NCBI GenBank assembly: GCA_014055495.1
Contig: WIAG01000010.1
Coordinates: 1-64,000 of the forward strand
DNA: 64,000 bases
Source: Nitrospira sp. CR1.2
Lineage (GTDB): Bacteria > Nitrospirota > Nitrospiria > Nitrospirales > Nitrospiraceae
Direction: 5' to 3'
The notes under the pieces are model-generated. The model was not told the DNA's origin and did not search any database. It saw nothing but the letters and a program-made list of their open reading frames with translations. Position numbers and translations under genes: made by a program. Position 1 is the first letter of the stretch, and every line of letters begins with the position of its first letter. Shown here piece after piece: positions 7,831 to 17,044 of this stretch.

Positions 7831-9090
7831 ATGCGCTTTATCCACGCCGCGGATCTCCATATCGACAGCCCCTTGCGAGGCCTCGATCGCTATGACGGCG
7901 CGCCCGTTGCGCGGTTGCGAACGGCGACACGCACCGCGTTCGAGCGCCTGGTGGATCGGGCGTTGGCCGAGCAGGTGGATTTCGTGCTGTTCGCCGGGGA
8001 CATCTACGACTGCGACTGGCAGGACTTCCACACGGGCCTTTTTTTTCGCGAGCAGCTGGCGCGCCTCGGACGGGCGGGCATTCGGGTGTTCATCGTTCAG
8101 GGCAATCATGATGCGCAGGGGGTGATCTCGAAGCAGTTGGTCCTGCCGCCGCATGTGAGGGTTTTCTCGTCTCGCACCGCCCAGACGATCAGACTCGACG
8201 ACCTGTCGGTGGCGATTCACGGCCGCAGTTTCCCCGAGCGGGCGGTCGATGAAGACCTGGTCCCTTCCTATCCATCCCCCGTGCCGGGGTTCTTCAACAT
8301 CGGTCTCTTGCACACGAGTCTGACGGGGCGCGCCGGGCACGATACCTATGCGCCGACGGACCTACCGACGTTGATCAACAAAGGCTACGACTACTGGGCT
8401 CTGGGGCATGTGCACGCGCGGGAACTGTTGTGTGAGCGGCCGCGTATTCTGTTTCCCGGCAACCTGCAGGGCCGCCATGCGAAGGAAACCGGCGCGAAAG
8501 GCGGTGAGCTGGTGACGGTGGAGGCCGGGCGCATCGAGAGCGAGTTCCTGGCGCTGGATGTCGTTCGTTGGAGTCAGGTGGTTGTCCCGCTCGATGGGCT
8601 TCACCGGCTCGACGCATTGGGCGAGGCCTTTCGACGGGCGCTCGACCCGGTGCTCGCGGGCGCCAAGGATCGCCTGCATGCGGTGCGCGTGACCTTGGCC
8701 GGATCGACGGAGTTGCACAGGCTGGAGGCGGCGCAGCCCGGCACGTTGGCTGCCGCCATGTATGGCGCGGCGCAGGATATCGGCGAGGCGGAAATTTGGA
8801 TCGAACAGGTGCGGTTGGAACTCGCCACGCCCCTGGATCGCAGCAGGGCCGCAGACCGTCAGGATGCCGTGGGTGAGCTGGTCCGGCTCGTGGATTCGAT
8901 TGCCGGGGACGAGGCGGAGCTGCTCCGGTTGGCACAGGACGAACTCGGTGATCTGCTCGGCGCTCTCCCGCAGGAAGTGGCGGCCGGCGATGTGCCACGG
9001 CTCGACGACCCGATGGAAATGAGGTCCCTCCTGATGGATGCCGAGGCTACGGTCTTGGCGCGTCTGACCGATTCCGGTGCGGACCGATGA
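7831..9090 (+). CDS. DNA repair exonuclease, SbcD/Mre11/YhaO-type metallophosphoesterase
   Basis: 419 aa. This is the nuclease subunit of an SbcCD-like complex that processes DNA ends. The calcineurin-type metal-binding motifs are in order: HAADLHID at 5-12, AGDIYD near 58, QGNHDAQG near 90, LLHTS near 160 and GHVHAR near 190. Its stop overlaps the next gene by 4 bp (ATGA). The pair order and sizes match Bacillus YhaO-YhaN more closely than E. coli SbcD-SbcC. No strong Shine-Dalgarno is visible; the start is set by the phosphoesterase N-terminus. Confidence 0.88.
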   Translation: MRFIHAADLHIDSPLRGLDRYDGAPVARLRTATRTAFERLVDRALAEQVDFVLFAGDIYDCDWQDFHTGLFFREQLARLGRAGIRVFIVQGNHDAQGVISKQLVLPPHVRVFSSRTAQTIRLDDLSVAIHGRSFPERAVDEDLVPSYPSPVPGFFNIGLLHTSLTGRAGHDTYAPTDLPTLINKGYDYWALGHVHARELLCERPRILFPGNLQGRHAKETGAKGGELVTVEAGRIESEFLALDVVRWSQVVVPLDGLHRLDALGEAFRRALDPVLAGAKDRLHAVRVTLAGSTELHRLEAAQPGTLAAAMYGAAQDIGEAEIWIEQVRLELATPLDRSRAADRQDAVGELVRLVDSIAGDEAELLRLAQDELGDLLGALPQEVAAGDVPRLDDPMEMRSLLMDAEATVLARLTDSGADR

Positions 9091-12000
9091 AACTGCTCAA
9101 GCTGCTGCTCCAGGCCTTCGGCCCCTTCACGGCCAAGACGGTGGATTTCTCGACCGGTCCTGCCGATCTCCACCTGATGTACGGCCCTAACGAAGCGGGT
9201 AAATCGTCGGCGTTACGCGCCATGGTGGATCTGCGATTCGGCATTCCGCTGCGCAGCCCCGATGATTTTGTTCATGCGGCGGGCGACCTGCGCATCGGCG
9301 GGATCTTTCTCACGCAAGCCGGCGAACGAGTCGGGTTTGTGCGACGCAAGGGCAAGGGGGCCACTCTCTCGCGGCTCGATGTCGAGACGGAGCAACCGGA
9401 CGCGGCTCTTCCTATGGTGGCTGCGTATGAACTGGAATTGACCGGCGGGATGGAACGGGGGGAATTCGAGTCCATGTTCGGTCTCAACCATGCCCGGCTA
9501 CGCGAAGGCGGCCAGGTCCTGTTGCTCGGCGAGGGTGATGTGGGGGCGGCCCTGTTCGAAGCCAGCGCGGGAACGGGCGGGATCGCGACCTTGTTGGATT
9601 CGTTGGAGGGCGATGCGAAGAAACTGTACAGTTCGCATGGCCGGGCGCAGAACGCGGTGGTCAACGAGGCGCGGCGTCGGCTCGATGAGCAGCGGCAGAT
9701 CTGGAGGGACGCGCAGACCAGGCCGGCGGAATGGCAGAGCGTCAATCGCGCGCATGAGGCTGCAGTGGCGGCGTTGGCGGACGTCACAGGCAGGCTGGAG
9801 ACGTTGCGTCGCCGTGAACATGAGCTGACCGAACTCCGTACGGTCGAACCCTTGTTGCGGGAGCATGCGGCCGTCTCGGCGCTCGCGGCTTCGCTGACCG
9901 GTACTCCTGATTTGCCCGAGCAGGCGAGGGAGGAACGGCTGGCGGCGGTACAGGCGCTGGACCATGCGCAACGCAGCCTGCGAGAAGCGGAGGCAGAGGA
10001 GGAACGATGTGCGCTGGCGTTGAAGGGGTTGGTCGTGGAGCCGCTGCTGATCGAACATGCAGGGGCGATCGAACGATTGGTGACCTCGGTGGCTGCGGCT
10101 GCTGCTCATCGGACTGAGGTGCAACAGAGTACCGCGGTGATCACGGCGCTGGAGAACGACCTTGCGCTATCCGCTGCGCGCCTGGCCCCTGGGCAGGCAT
10201 TGCGGCAATTGCTGGAAGCCGTGCCTGCTGCCGCCGATCGACTTGTATTGGACGATCACCTGGCGCAGGTGAGTCGATTGAGCGATCGGCTTGAGGATCA
10301 CCGGCAACGTGCCGCCCGGCTTGATGAGGCGATGCAGGTGGATCGGGAGGTCTCCGCACCGATGGGTGATCCTGCTGAAAGAGTGCGCCTCACGGCTGCC
10401 GTTCGCGGTGCGCAGGCCTTGGGTGACGTGGTTCGGCGAACTGGCGAATTGGAACGGCAACTCCGCGACCTTGAAACGACTCTGGAACAGGCGTTGTCCG
10501 ATGTCGGCCTCGCGTCCGATCGTGCGCTGCGGTCCACACAACCGTTGTTGGACGCGCAAATCGCCCAGACCAGGAAAGACCTGGCCGACTCGGATGAACA
10601 GATGCGCACGTTGCTGGAGGAACAGAAACGGTTGGAGCGCGACCTGGAAAACCAACGACTGCGACTGAGGCAACTGGCCGCAGATGGAGAGGTGGTGACG
10701 TCGGAGACGTTGCGCCAGGCTCGTGTCAGACGTGACGAAACCTGGGCGGCCATCCGGCGCGCCTACATCGAGCGAGTGCAGGATCGGGATCAACTGGCGC
10801 TGGGATTCGATACCACCAGGATCGTTCCGGAGGCCTTCGAGGGGGCGATAGGCGAAGCGGATCGGCAGGCCGATCTGCTGCGCGCGGATGCGAAACGCGC
10901 GGCCGGTCTTGAAGAGTGTGCGGGGCGGATCGACCTGATGGAAACGCGCCGGATAGACATCGAACATCAGATCGCCACGCTGACGAAGGGCCGTGAAGAC
11001 ATTCTGATTGCCTGGGCCGGCCGGTTACACAGCGCGGGGCTCCCGAACCTGGCTCCTGAACCATTGCGGGAATGGCAGGGGCGGCGTCTCGATGCGTTAC
11101 GTCTGGCTGAACGCGTCGGCTCGCTCCGGGCTGATCGCGAGCGACTGCGCGAGGACACGAACGAGGCGGTCTCAACGCTCAAGAAGACGCTGGCTGAGCT
11201 GCGGCATCCGGTCGGCGACCTGACGGCGAATATTGTACAAGCCCTGCCTGTGCTGATCGAGGAGGCGTTGCGGTGGGAGCGGGAGGCGGTGGAAGCGGAC
11301 GCGGCAAGAAGTGCCAGGCATGAGGCGGCGGAGGCCCGGAGGAACGAATGTGAACAGGTGAAGCGGTCGATGACCGAGATCGAGCGCAGGTTACAGCAGC
11401 GCCAAGCGGCGTTGCGGGAGTGGCATGTTCGGCTCTTTCTCTCGTCCGAGCCGGTGCCGGATGCCGTCAAGGTGCGGCTGGATGAATTGGATAATCTGGC
11501 TCGCCAAGCTGCGGCCTTGAGCGAATCGCGGCAACGGCAGGCGCAGGCGCAAGTCATTCTCGATGATCTGGTTGTGCACGCGCAGCAGGTGGCGGCTTTG
11601 CTGGGGGAACCGGTTCCACACGCCGTCGACGACTTTGTGGATCGTTTGCGCGCCAGGTTGATGGCGGCGAGGGCCACTGAGCAGGAACGCGGCACCCTTC
11701 TTCGAGATCAACGAAAGGCCGTCGATCAGCGACGGCGTGCGGCATCCGAACAGGCGGCGCAGCAGGCGACCTTGGCGAGGCTGTGCGCCGCTGCCGGCGT
11801 CAGCGGTATCGAGTTGTTGCCCCAATCTGAAGAGGCGGCGCTCCGCAAGCGCGAAGTCAGTCGGGCGCTGGCTCAAGTGCAGCACCAGCTCGCCGCAGCC
11901 TCTTTACGCTCAGAGGAAGAACTGCGCCGCGATTTGGCTGGTCGTGACGCGTTGATCATCGAGAGTGAGCGGGAGCGATGCCGTGCCGACATCAAGACCG

Positions 12001-12617
12001 CTGAGGAGTCGCAATCGACCGCTCGTCGCACGGAGGAGCAGACTCGCCGCGCGTTGGAGGCCATCGATTCGTCTGATCGAGCCGCATTGGCGAGGGAAGC
12101 GATGGAAGCCGCCGCGGCCCGGTACCGGGCGGCTCTGAGACCCTGGGCCAGATTGAAACTGGCTCGCGCACTGCTCCAAGCAGCCCTGCGCCGGTTTCGC
12201 GAACGGGCACAGGCCCCCATGATGACCCACGCGTCCACCTATTTTTCGCTGATGACGGGTGGAGATTATGAACGGGTGATCACCGATGAGAGCGGGGCCA
12301 CACCGCTGTTGTGCGCGGTGCGGGCCGGTGGCGCGCGTGTCACCATCGATGAAATGAGCGAGGGGACGGCGGATCAACTGTATCTTGCCTTGAGACTGGC
12401 GGCGCTGGATCTCAGACGGGCGGCGCACCCGCCGATGCCGCTGGTCCTCGATGACGCGCTCATGACCTCGGATGACCGGCGGGCAGGGCATATTCTGCGT
12501 GCCTTGGCGCGGTTCGCGGAACACGGTCAGGTGTTGGTCTTTACACACCATCGGCATTTGTTTGATGTGGCTCGCGAGGCGATCGGGGAGCAGGCGTTTG
12601 TCGGGCATACGGTGTAA
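9087..12617 (+). CDS. SbcC/Rad50/YhaN-type ATPase of the end-processing nuclease
   Basis: 1176 aa. Rad50-like ABC ATPase arms flank a very long coiled coil. Walker A GPNEAGKS is at residues 33-40. The ABC signature region DEMSEGTADQLYLALRLAAL and a Walker B-like PLVLDDALMT lie in the last 100 residues. The middle, about 200-1000, is rich in Glu, Arg, Leu and Gln heptads, interrupted around the hinge. No CxxC zinc hook is evident, which fits YhaN rather than Rad50. It is translationally coupled to the phosphoesterase. Confidence 0.87.
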   Translation: MKLLKLLLQAFGPFTAKTVDFSTGPADLHLMYGPNEAGKSSALRAMVDLRFGIPLRSPDDFVHAAGDLRIGGIFLTQAGERVGFVRRKGKGATLSRLDVETEQPDAALPMVAAYELELTGGMERGEFESMFGLNHARLREGGQVLLLGEGDVGAALFEASAGTGGIATLLDSLEGDAKKLYSSHGRAQNAVVNEARRRLDEQRQIWRDAQTRPAEWQSVNRAHEAAVAALADVTGRLETLRRREHELTELRTVEPLLREHAAVSALAASLTGTPDLPEQAREERLAAVQALDHAQRSLREAEAEEERCALALKGLVVEPLLIEHAGAIERLVTSVAAAAAHRTEVQQSTAVITALENDLALSAARLAPGQALRQLLEAVPAAADRLVLDDHLAQVSRLSDRLEDHRQRAARLDEAMQVDREVSAPMGDPAERVRLTAAVRGAQALGDVVRRTGELERQLRDLETTLEQALSDVGLASDRALRSTQPLLDAQIAQTRKDLADSDEQMRTLLEEQKRLERDLENQRLRLRQLAADGEVVTSETLRQARVRRDETWAAIRRAYIERVQDRDQLALGFDTTRIVPEAFEGAIGEADRQADLLRADAKRAAGLEECAGRIDLMETRRIDIEHQIATLTKGREDILIAWAGRLHSAGLPNLAPEPLREWQGRRLDALRLAERVGSLRADRERLREDTNEAVSTLKKTLAELRHPVGDLTANIVQALPVLIEEALRWEREAVEADAARSARHEAAEARRNECEQVKRSMTEIERRLQQRQAALREWHVRLFLSSEPVPDAVKVRLDELDNLARQAAALSESRQRQAQAQVILDDLVVHAQQVAALLGEPVPHAVDDFVDRLRARLMAARATEQERGTLLRDQRKAVDQRRRAASEQAAQQATLARLCAAAGVSGIELLPQSEEAALRKREVSRALAQVQHQLAAASLRSEEELRRDLAGRDALIIESERERCRADIKTAEESQSTARRTEEQTRRALEAIDSSDRAALAREAMEAAAARYRAALRPWARLKLARALLQAALRRFRERAQAPMMTHASTYFSLMTGGDYERVITDESGATPLLCAVRAGGARVTIDEMSEGTADQLYLALRLAALDLRRAAHPPMPLVLDDALMTSDDRRAGHILRALARFAEHGQVLVFTHHRHLFDVAREAIGEQAFVGHTV

Positions 12618-12647
12618 TCGCGACAGTGCTGCAGGGAAGGAGTCTGT

Positions 12648-13367
12648 ATGCAACGGCTGAAAGACAAAATCGCCGTCGTCACCGGAAGCAGCAGCGGCAT
12701 CGGCAAGGCGATTGCCTTACGTTTCGCGCAAGAAGGGGCTACGGTCGTGGTGGCGGCGCGGCGGTTGCCCAAATGTGAAGAGGCCGTCGCGCAGATCACC
12801 GCAGCCGGCGGGAGGGCCATGGCGCTGCAAACCGATGTGGCCGAAGAATCCCAGGTTGAGCGCCTGGTGACCGAAACCGCTCGTCGGTATGGTCGGCTGG
12901 ATATCCTCGTGAACAACGCCGGAATCTTCGGCGGCCGGCGAATTGTAGATACTACCACCGATGAGTTCGATGAGGTGATGCGGACCAATGTGCGCGGTAC
13001 CTTCTTCTGTTGTCGCGCGGGATTTTCCCAGATGAAACAACAGGGAGGCGGCACGATCATCAACATGGCGAGTGTGGCCGGGGTGCAGGCCTGGAGGGGA
13101 ACCGGGACCTACGGCGCGTCCAAACATGCGATCATGGCGCTGACGAAGTCCCTGGCGGACGAAGGCCGGGAGTACCGCATCAAGGTGAGTGCCATTTGTC
13201 CGGGGGGCGTGGCGGACGAGTTAGTGGATGCGACGAGGCAAGCACGGGCAGAGAGCGAAAAAATCGATCCCTTCGATATTGCCGAAACGGCGCTCTACCT
13301 GGCCTGCCTTGGGCCGCAGGCGGTCGTGCACCAGATCGTGGTGGATCGGCTGGGGGCCGACTGGTAG
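12648..13367 (+). CDS. SDR family oxidoreductase (FabG-like)
   Basis: 239 aa, a classical short-chain dehydrogenase. The cofactor motif TGSSSGIG starts at residue 12, with RR following beta 2, which favours NADP. NNAG is near residue 87 and the catalytic Ser-Tyr-Lys set is present (YGASK near 150-154). An AAGGAG site precedes the ATG. It starts 30 bp after the SbcC-like gene and could be co-transcribed. The substrate cannot be told from sequence; 3-oxoacyl-ACP reductase activity is only one possibility. Confidence 0.85.
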   Translation: MQRLKDKIAVVTGSSSGIGKAIALRFAQEGATVVVAARRLPKCEEAVAQITAAGGRAMALQTDVAEESQVERLVTETARRYGRLDILVNNAGIFGGRRIVDTTTDEFDEVMRTNVRGTFFCCRAGFSQMKQQGGGTIINMASVAGVQAWRGTGTYGASKHAIMALTKSLADEGREYRIKVSAICPGGVADELVDATRQARAESEKIDPFDIAETALYLACLGPQAVVHQIVVDRLGADW

Positions 13368-13376
13368 TAGGCTGTC

Positions 13377-13400
13377 GGCGCGTCATGCGTCAGACGCGCC
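13377..13400 (+). terminator. Hairpin after the SDR gene
   Basis: GGCGCGTC at 13377-13384 and GACGCGCC at 13393-13400 pair perfectly. A T-containing tract (GCTCTTTTCTG) begins about 8 bp later. Confidence 0.45.
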
Positions 13401-13471
13401 TCGCGTCGCTCTTTTCTGCAGACGAGTGACGCGCGACGTTGCACGACTGCCGGACGACGAGGAGCGGGTCG

Positions 13472-13652
13472 CTAGCCCGGACTATTGATGAATGCCGTCG
13501 CGAGGCGTTCGAGACAGAAGCCCGCCGAGGCTGCTCGCACGTAAGGCCGACGCAGGCGTACTTACAGTCCGTCGAGGAGGCCGAACGAGAACAGTCTCGC
13601 CGGGCGACAGGATCGGACGCCGGAGCAGGGATTCATGAATGGTCCGGGCTAG
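13472..13652. mobile_element. Inverted-repeat element, copy 1 (MITE- or REP-like)
   Basis: The ends are CTAGCCCGGACTATTGATGAAT and its near-perfect inverse complement ending TCCGGGCTAG (20 of 22 positions match). The 181-bp interior has no convincing ORF. It shares CTAGCCCG termini and internal words such as AGGCG(T/C)ACTT and ACAGT with the copy at 43913-44132. The right end supplies the stop codon of the transporter gene at 13649. Confidence 0.5.
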
Positions 13653-14266
13653 ACCACCTTGACGACCGAGTGCAGTGGCTTCTGTTCGTGGAACATGAGC
13701 GGCGGGCCGAGCGGCAGGACGGCGCGGCCGGTGAAGGCCAGCGTCAGGCTGCCGACGGCATGGTAGAACGCCATCAGGCCCACAATGATGTGTCCCCACC
13801 CAGGCAGGAGTTCGCTGATGAAATCCAGCCGGGCGAATACGGTGGCAAGGAACGTGAGGGTGATGACGACGTGGAGGGCGCTGAGCGTGAGGTTTCGATA
13901 GGCGGTGAGAAAGACCATGACCCCGGAAAAGACGGCGTAGACCAGATTGATGGGGAGGTAAAGCACGGCGTCGAAATGAAACGTGCTGCTCGCGCTCACG
14001 AGTTTGACGGTGCAGAGCGTGACCCAAAGGAACCCATACATCGTCAAGGCAGTGCCGCCCAATTGTTCGTTGTAGCGAATATCGGTAATGCCGGCTAAGA
14101 CTTGCACCACCCCGCCGAACATCAAGGCGATGACGAGCGCGCCGACCATGTTCTTCTGTTGAATCCATCCTAACTGCGCCACCCCGAGGGTCAGCGCGCC
14201 CACCGCCAGACCGAATAGGCCGATTGCCAGCACGTCTATGCGCCGAGTTTGATTTTCTGCGTTCAT
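13649..14266 (-). CDS. Acetate/succinate transporter family membrane protein (AceTr, SatP/YaaH-like)
   Basis: 205 aa with about six hydrophobic segments. It follows E. coli SatP along its length: a GGxxQxxAG stretch (GGVVQVLAG), then GGTALTMYGFLWVTL for the SatP TAFTSYGSFWLTL region, and near the end GRAVLPLG for GRTVLPIG. The family's N-terminal NPAPLG signature is absent; the aligned segment reads DVLAIGLFG. The ATG at 14266 is preceded by AGAGGA. The UAG stop lies inside the terminal repeat of the element at 13472-13652. Proton-coupled carboxylate uptake is the family role, but the missing signature makes the substrate uncertain. Confidence 0.75.
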   Translation of the reverse strand: MNAENQTRRIDVLAIGLFGLAVGALTLGVAQLGWIQQKNMVGALVIALMFGGVVQVLAGITDIRYNEQLGGTALTMYGFLWVTLCTVKLVSASSTFHFDAVLYLPINLVYAVFSGVMVFLTAYRNLTLSALHVVITLTFLATVFARLDFISELLPGWGHIIVGLMAFYHAVGSLTLAFTGRAVLPLGPPLMFHEQKPLHSVVKVV

Positions 14267-14407
14267 GTCGCCGTTCCTCTTGAGTGGTCGATGGGACTCG
14301 ATTGACCTAGGGTTATCGCTAGGGACGAGCCAAGAATGCAAGAGCAGTGCAAAAAAGGCAAGGGAAAATCCTAGGGAGGGCAGGAGAAAAGAACTGGTAG
14401 GGAAGAC

Positions 14408-14731
14408 CTATGCCTTGTCGGGAGTGGTCGGAGGGAGCTTAGGGCTAGCGGAGTCGAGGAACGTTTTCAGCCGAGCGGTCTGCAACGGCAGGAGAGAGAG
14501 AAACTGTATGCCGCAGACAGTTCCGCGGCTCCAGCGCACGGCTGCCAGATCCACGAGGATCGGCATCTCGTTCGGTGAAACGATCAGCCTCATCGAAAGG
14601 TAAGTGTTGACGGGCAGTTCCTGTTGCGTCTCGACCCGGCAGCCTTCCGCCGAGAGATCGAGCAATCGCCCCTCGCCGGCGGTGATTGAGCTTGCGGACA
14701 GAGCCACCCGGTAGTGAACCAACATGGGCAT
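14408..14731 (-). CDS. PilZ-like domain protein
   Basis: About 107 aa from the ATG at 14731. The frame is open upstream to 14956, so the start is not certain. LLDLSAEGCRVET matches the PilZ DxSxxG motif that contacts cyclic di-GMP. The preceding RxxxR motif is not well placed: HYRVAL is near the start and RRN lies further upstream in the open frame, which may favour a longer protein. The final third includes the strand FLSLLPLQTARLKTFL. A cyclic di-GMP response is a family-based inference. Confidence 0.6.
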   Translation of the reverse strand: MPMLVHYRVALSASSITAGEGRLLDLSAEGCRVETQQELPVNTYLSMRLIVSPNEMPILVDLAAVRWSRGTVCGIQFLSLLPLQTARLKTFLDSASPKLPPTTPDKA

Positions 14732-15293
14732 GGGGACGTCGATATCCTTGCTGTGATCGCTAGCCGGGTTACGCCGTGACACCGGATACCCCCGCGACAA
14801 CAATAATCGCGCGGAAGCGGCACCAACAGCGGAGCCCTGTCGCGTGACGCTGTTGGGAGAGGCGAGGAGTCTATGCGGGCGGTGATTGTTCCTTCCAGCA
14901 GAATGGCATACCACGTTGGCCTTGGCAGGTGCGATCAGGATAATGTCCCCGACCATTCGGCGTTGGGGAAATCCCTAGGTCGCGTCCATCCGGATGACCT
15001 ACTGGCATCTACTGCCGTGTGGGAACAACTCGCTACAAGACAATTGGTTACGTGGGATCATCACTCCCTCTTCGATGGTGATCCTGTCAGCCCGCTAGCT
15101 TGGCCGGGTTTTCTCCGCTTGACTACGCTGCTCCTGCGGCAGAAGCTAAGAGAACCCCTGGAGGTCATCATAAAGCCGGGGTGATCCCTTCCCTCACGCC
15201 TCGTCATGTCCTCCACCAGGGTCAGGTAGGGGCGCTCTCCTGCTGGATGTCGGAGGGCGTCGTTGTTTCACCGGTCCACAGGGAGGTGTTGTG
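14732..15293. other. Intergenic stretch, nothing convincing
   Basis: The left part may hold the true N-terminus of the PilZ gene, since that frame is open to 14956. A 103-aa frame at 14873-15184 on the plus strand has no recognisable domain or ribosome site. I see no RNA gene or strong terminator. The right end carries the ribosome site of the next gene. Confidence 0.4.
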
Positions 15294-15659
15294 ATGAAAG
15301 CCTCAGTACTCATATACATAGGAGCCTTGAGTCTGGTTCTGGCCGCAGCGCCGGTTTTTGCAAACCCGGCTATGCTGCCGCAACATCCGGGTTATCCGAT
15401 GGGAAAGGCAACCGACCCGGTCAACGGACAGCCGCTCGCGAACGATCCCGGACGCGCGAATGCGACCGGGTCTTCGGCGCTGACCGGGGCCGCCGCGTTT
15501 GATGAACGACACGTGACGCAAAACTTGTCGAGCAACGACCAGAACCTCCGGGTGTTGGAGAAACCAGGCGCCGGTTTATTGCCGAAAGTGCAAGGGCCGA
15601 ACATCGTCATCGATCCGCCGGTGAAGGAGGCGACCAAGGTTCAGGCATCGCCCCAGTAG
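15294..15659 (+). CDS. Small exported protein of unknown function
   Basis: 121 aa. It begins with a typical signal peptide (a Lys, then about 18 hydrophobic residues ending APVFA), with likely cleavage after FANPA or FA. The mature part is Pro-, Asn- and Ala-rich and probably disordered. The ATG at 15294 is 7 bp after GGAGG (15282-15286); a GTG 3 bp upstream is less well spaced. No domain is recognised. Confidence 0.65.
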   Translation: MKASVLIYIGALSLVLAAAPVFANPAMLPQHPGYPMGKATDPVNGQPLANDPGRANATGSSALTGAAAFDERHVTQNLSSNDQNLRVLEKPGAGLLPKVQGPNIVIDPPVKEATKVQASPQ

Positions 15660-15813
15660 GAGAATCGTTGCGTTTGAGCGCTGTGAGGTGCCGCAACGCA
15701 TGGTCCCGGGTGGCGAGCACCTGCCATGCCTTGCGGTCACCTCCGGCCGCCCGCCCGGCGTTTGATTTTCAGCCTCCCGCCTCTTAGAATGCCGCCACTC
15801 ATCGCGTACCGGT

Positions 15814-16539
15814 ATGCCTACACACACTCGCGCGTCCAAATCAGCCTCGCGGCGCAAGAAGTCGACTTCGAAGTCCTCCGTTTCGCTCCCGCGCGGGCAG
15901 AAGCAGCGATTTCAGAACCGGTTGTTGAAATGGTACAAGGAGCACGGCCGCGACCTGCCCTGGCGGAGAACCTCCGATCCCTACCACATCCTGGTCTCGG
16001 AGGTGATGCTTCAGCAGACGCAGGTTGACCGCGTCATCCCCAAATACCATGAATTCCTGGAACGGTACCCGTCCTTTGCCGAGTTGGCCGACGCGCCGGT
16101 GGCCGAGGTGAAGCAGACCTGGTACCCGTTGGGTTACAACATTCGCCCGGAACGGCTGCACAGTATCGCCCGTGAAACGGTCGCTCGTTACGGGGGACAG
16201 TTGCCCAGTGATGCGGATGAGCTGTTGTCCTTCAAGGGCATCGGTCGATATACGGCCGGCGCAATCCGCTCCTTTGCCTTCAACGAAGATGCGCCGATTC
16301 TCGATACGAACGTGATACGTGTGCTCCATCGGGTGTTCATTGCCGAAGGAGACCCGAAAGGGCAGAAATCGGCGCTCTGGGAACTCTCCGAGGCGCTGAT
16401 TCCTCGCGGTAAGGGGTATGACTTCAATCAAGCGATCATGGATTTCGGCGCCACGGTGTGCACCGCTCGAAATCCCTATTGTCTGCTCTGTCCGATGAAG
16501 ACGTTCTGCAAGACCTATCCCTTCGAGGAGCAGAAGTGA
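15814..16539 (+). CDS. mutY: A/G-specific adenine glycosylase-like protein (MutY catalytic region only)
   Basis: 241 aa. MutY removes adenine mispaired with 8-oxoguanine. The catalytic Glu is in VSEVMLQQT (E63). The helix-hairpin-helix FKGIGRYTAGAI at 140-151 and the catalytic Asp in DTNVIRV (D164) are present. The [4Fe-4S] loop has Cys at 216, 223, 226 and 232, the C-x6-C-x2-C-x5-C spacing of the family. The protein ends 9 residues after the cluster, so the C-terminal Nudix-like domain that recognises 8-oxoG in normal 350-aa MutY is absent. A free Nudix protein follows at 16647. A basic, Ser-rich N-terminal extension of 30 residues is unusual. Confidence 0.8.
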   Translation: MPTHTRASKSASRRKKSTSKSSVSLPRGQKQRFQNRLLKWYKEHGRDLPWRRTSDPYHILVSEVMLQQTQVDRVIPKYHEFLERYPSFAELADAPVAEVKQTWYPLGYNIRPERLHSIARETVARYGGQLPSDADELLSFKGIGRYTAGAIRSFAFNEDAPILDTNVIRVLHRVFIAEGDPKGQKSALWELSEALIPRGKGYDFNQAIMDFGATVCTARNPYCLLCPMKTFCKTYPFEEQK

Positions 16540-16566
16540 GAAGGGAAATGGTCGTGCTTGATGTTC

Positions 16567-16616
16567 AATTCTTAATGCTCAATGCGCCAGGGAAAATTCA
16601 TTGACCATTAAGCATT
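16567..16616. repeat. AT-rich imperfect inverted repeat between mutY and mutT genes
   Basis: The arms at 16567-16584 and 16599-16616 match at 16 of 18 positions as inverse complements (AATTCTTAATGCTCAATG against CATTGACCATTAAGCATT). The stretch is strikingly AT-rich for this genome and has no T-run after it. Confidence 0.5.
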
Positions 16617-16646
16617 GTTAACCGAACAGTATCGGGCCACTACTCC

Positions 16647-17039
16647 ATGGAAGTCATCGAGGTCGCAGCAGGGATCATCGCTCATGAGGGACGCTACCTG
16701 ATCGCGCGCCGAAAGGCGGGCTCGCATCTTGGCGGGTTGTGGGAATTCCCCGGCGGAAAACGGGAGGCGGGCGAAACGCTGGAGGAATGTCTGCATCGTG
16801 AACTTCGGGAGGAGCTGAACATTCGCATCGGGGCTCCGACTCCCTTTCGAATCGTCAGACATGAGTATCCCGAGAAAGTGGTGGAACTGCATTTCTTTTG
16901 TTGTCGGATCGAAACCGGGACGGCGGTGGCCCTGGACTGTGCGGAAGTCCGCTGGGTCTACCCATATGAAATGGGGGCGTTCGAGTTTCCTCCGGCCGAT
17001 CAACCCGTGATCGCTGCGCTTCGGGAAGAGAGGGTGTAG
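16647..17039 (+). CDS. MutT-type Nudix hydrolase
   Basis: 130 aa. Nudix hydrolases of this type cleave oxidised nucleoside triphosphates such as 8-oxo-dGTP. The Nudix box runs from GGKREAGE through RELREEL (about residues 34-56). The family's last Gly is replaced by Asn (EELNI). GGLWEFPGGK just before it is typical of MutT. It lies between the MutY-like gene and an exonuclease gene 5 bp downstream, which supports a DNA-sanitation role. No clear Shine-Dalgarno is seen before the ATG at 16647. Confidence 0.85.
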   Translation: MEVIEVAAGIIAHEGRYLIARRKAGSHLGGLWEFPGGKREAGETLEECLHRELREELNIRIGAPTPFRIVRHEYPEKVVELHFFCCRIETGTAVALDCAEVRWVYPYEMGAFEFPPADQPVIAALREERV

Positions 17040-17044
17040 TCCCC

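Noticed and set aside
13439-14098. 219-aa plus-strand open frame
   Set aside because: It covers the inverted-repeat element and runs opposite the SatP-like gene; its translation is charged and repetitive with no ribosome site.
14873-15184. 103-aa plus-strand frame in a gene-poor stretch
   Set aside because: No ribosome site, domain or compositional support.
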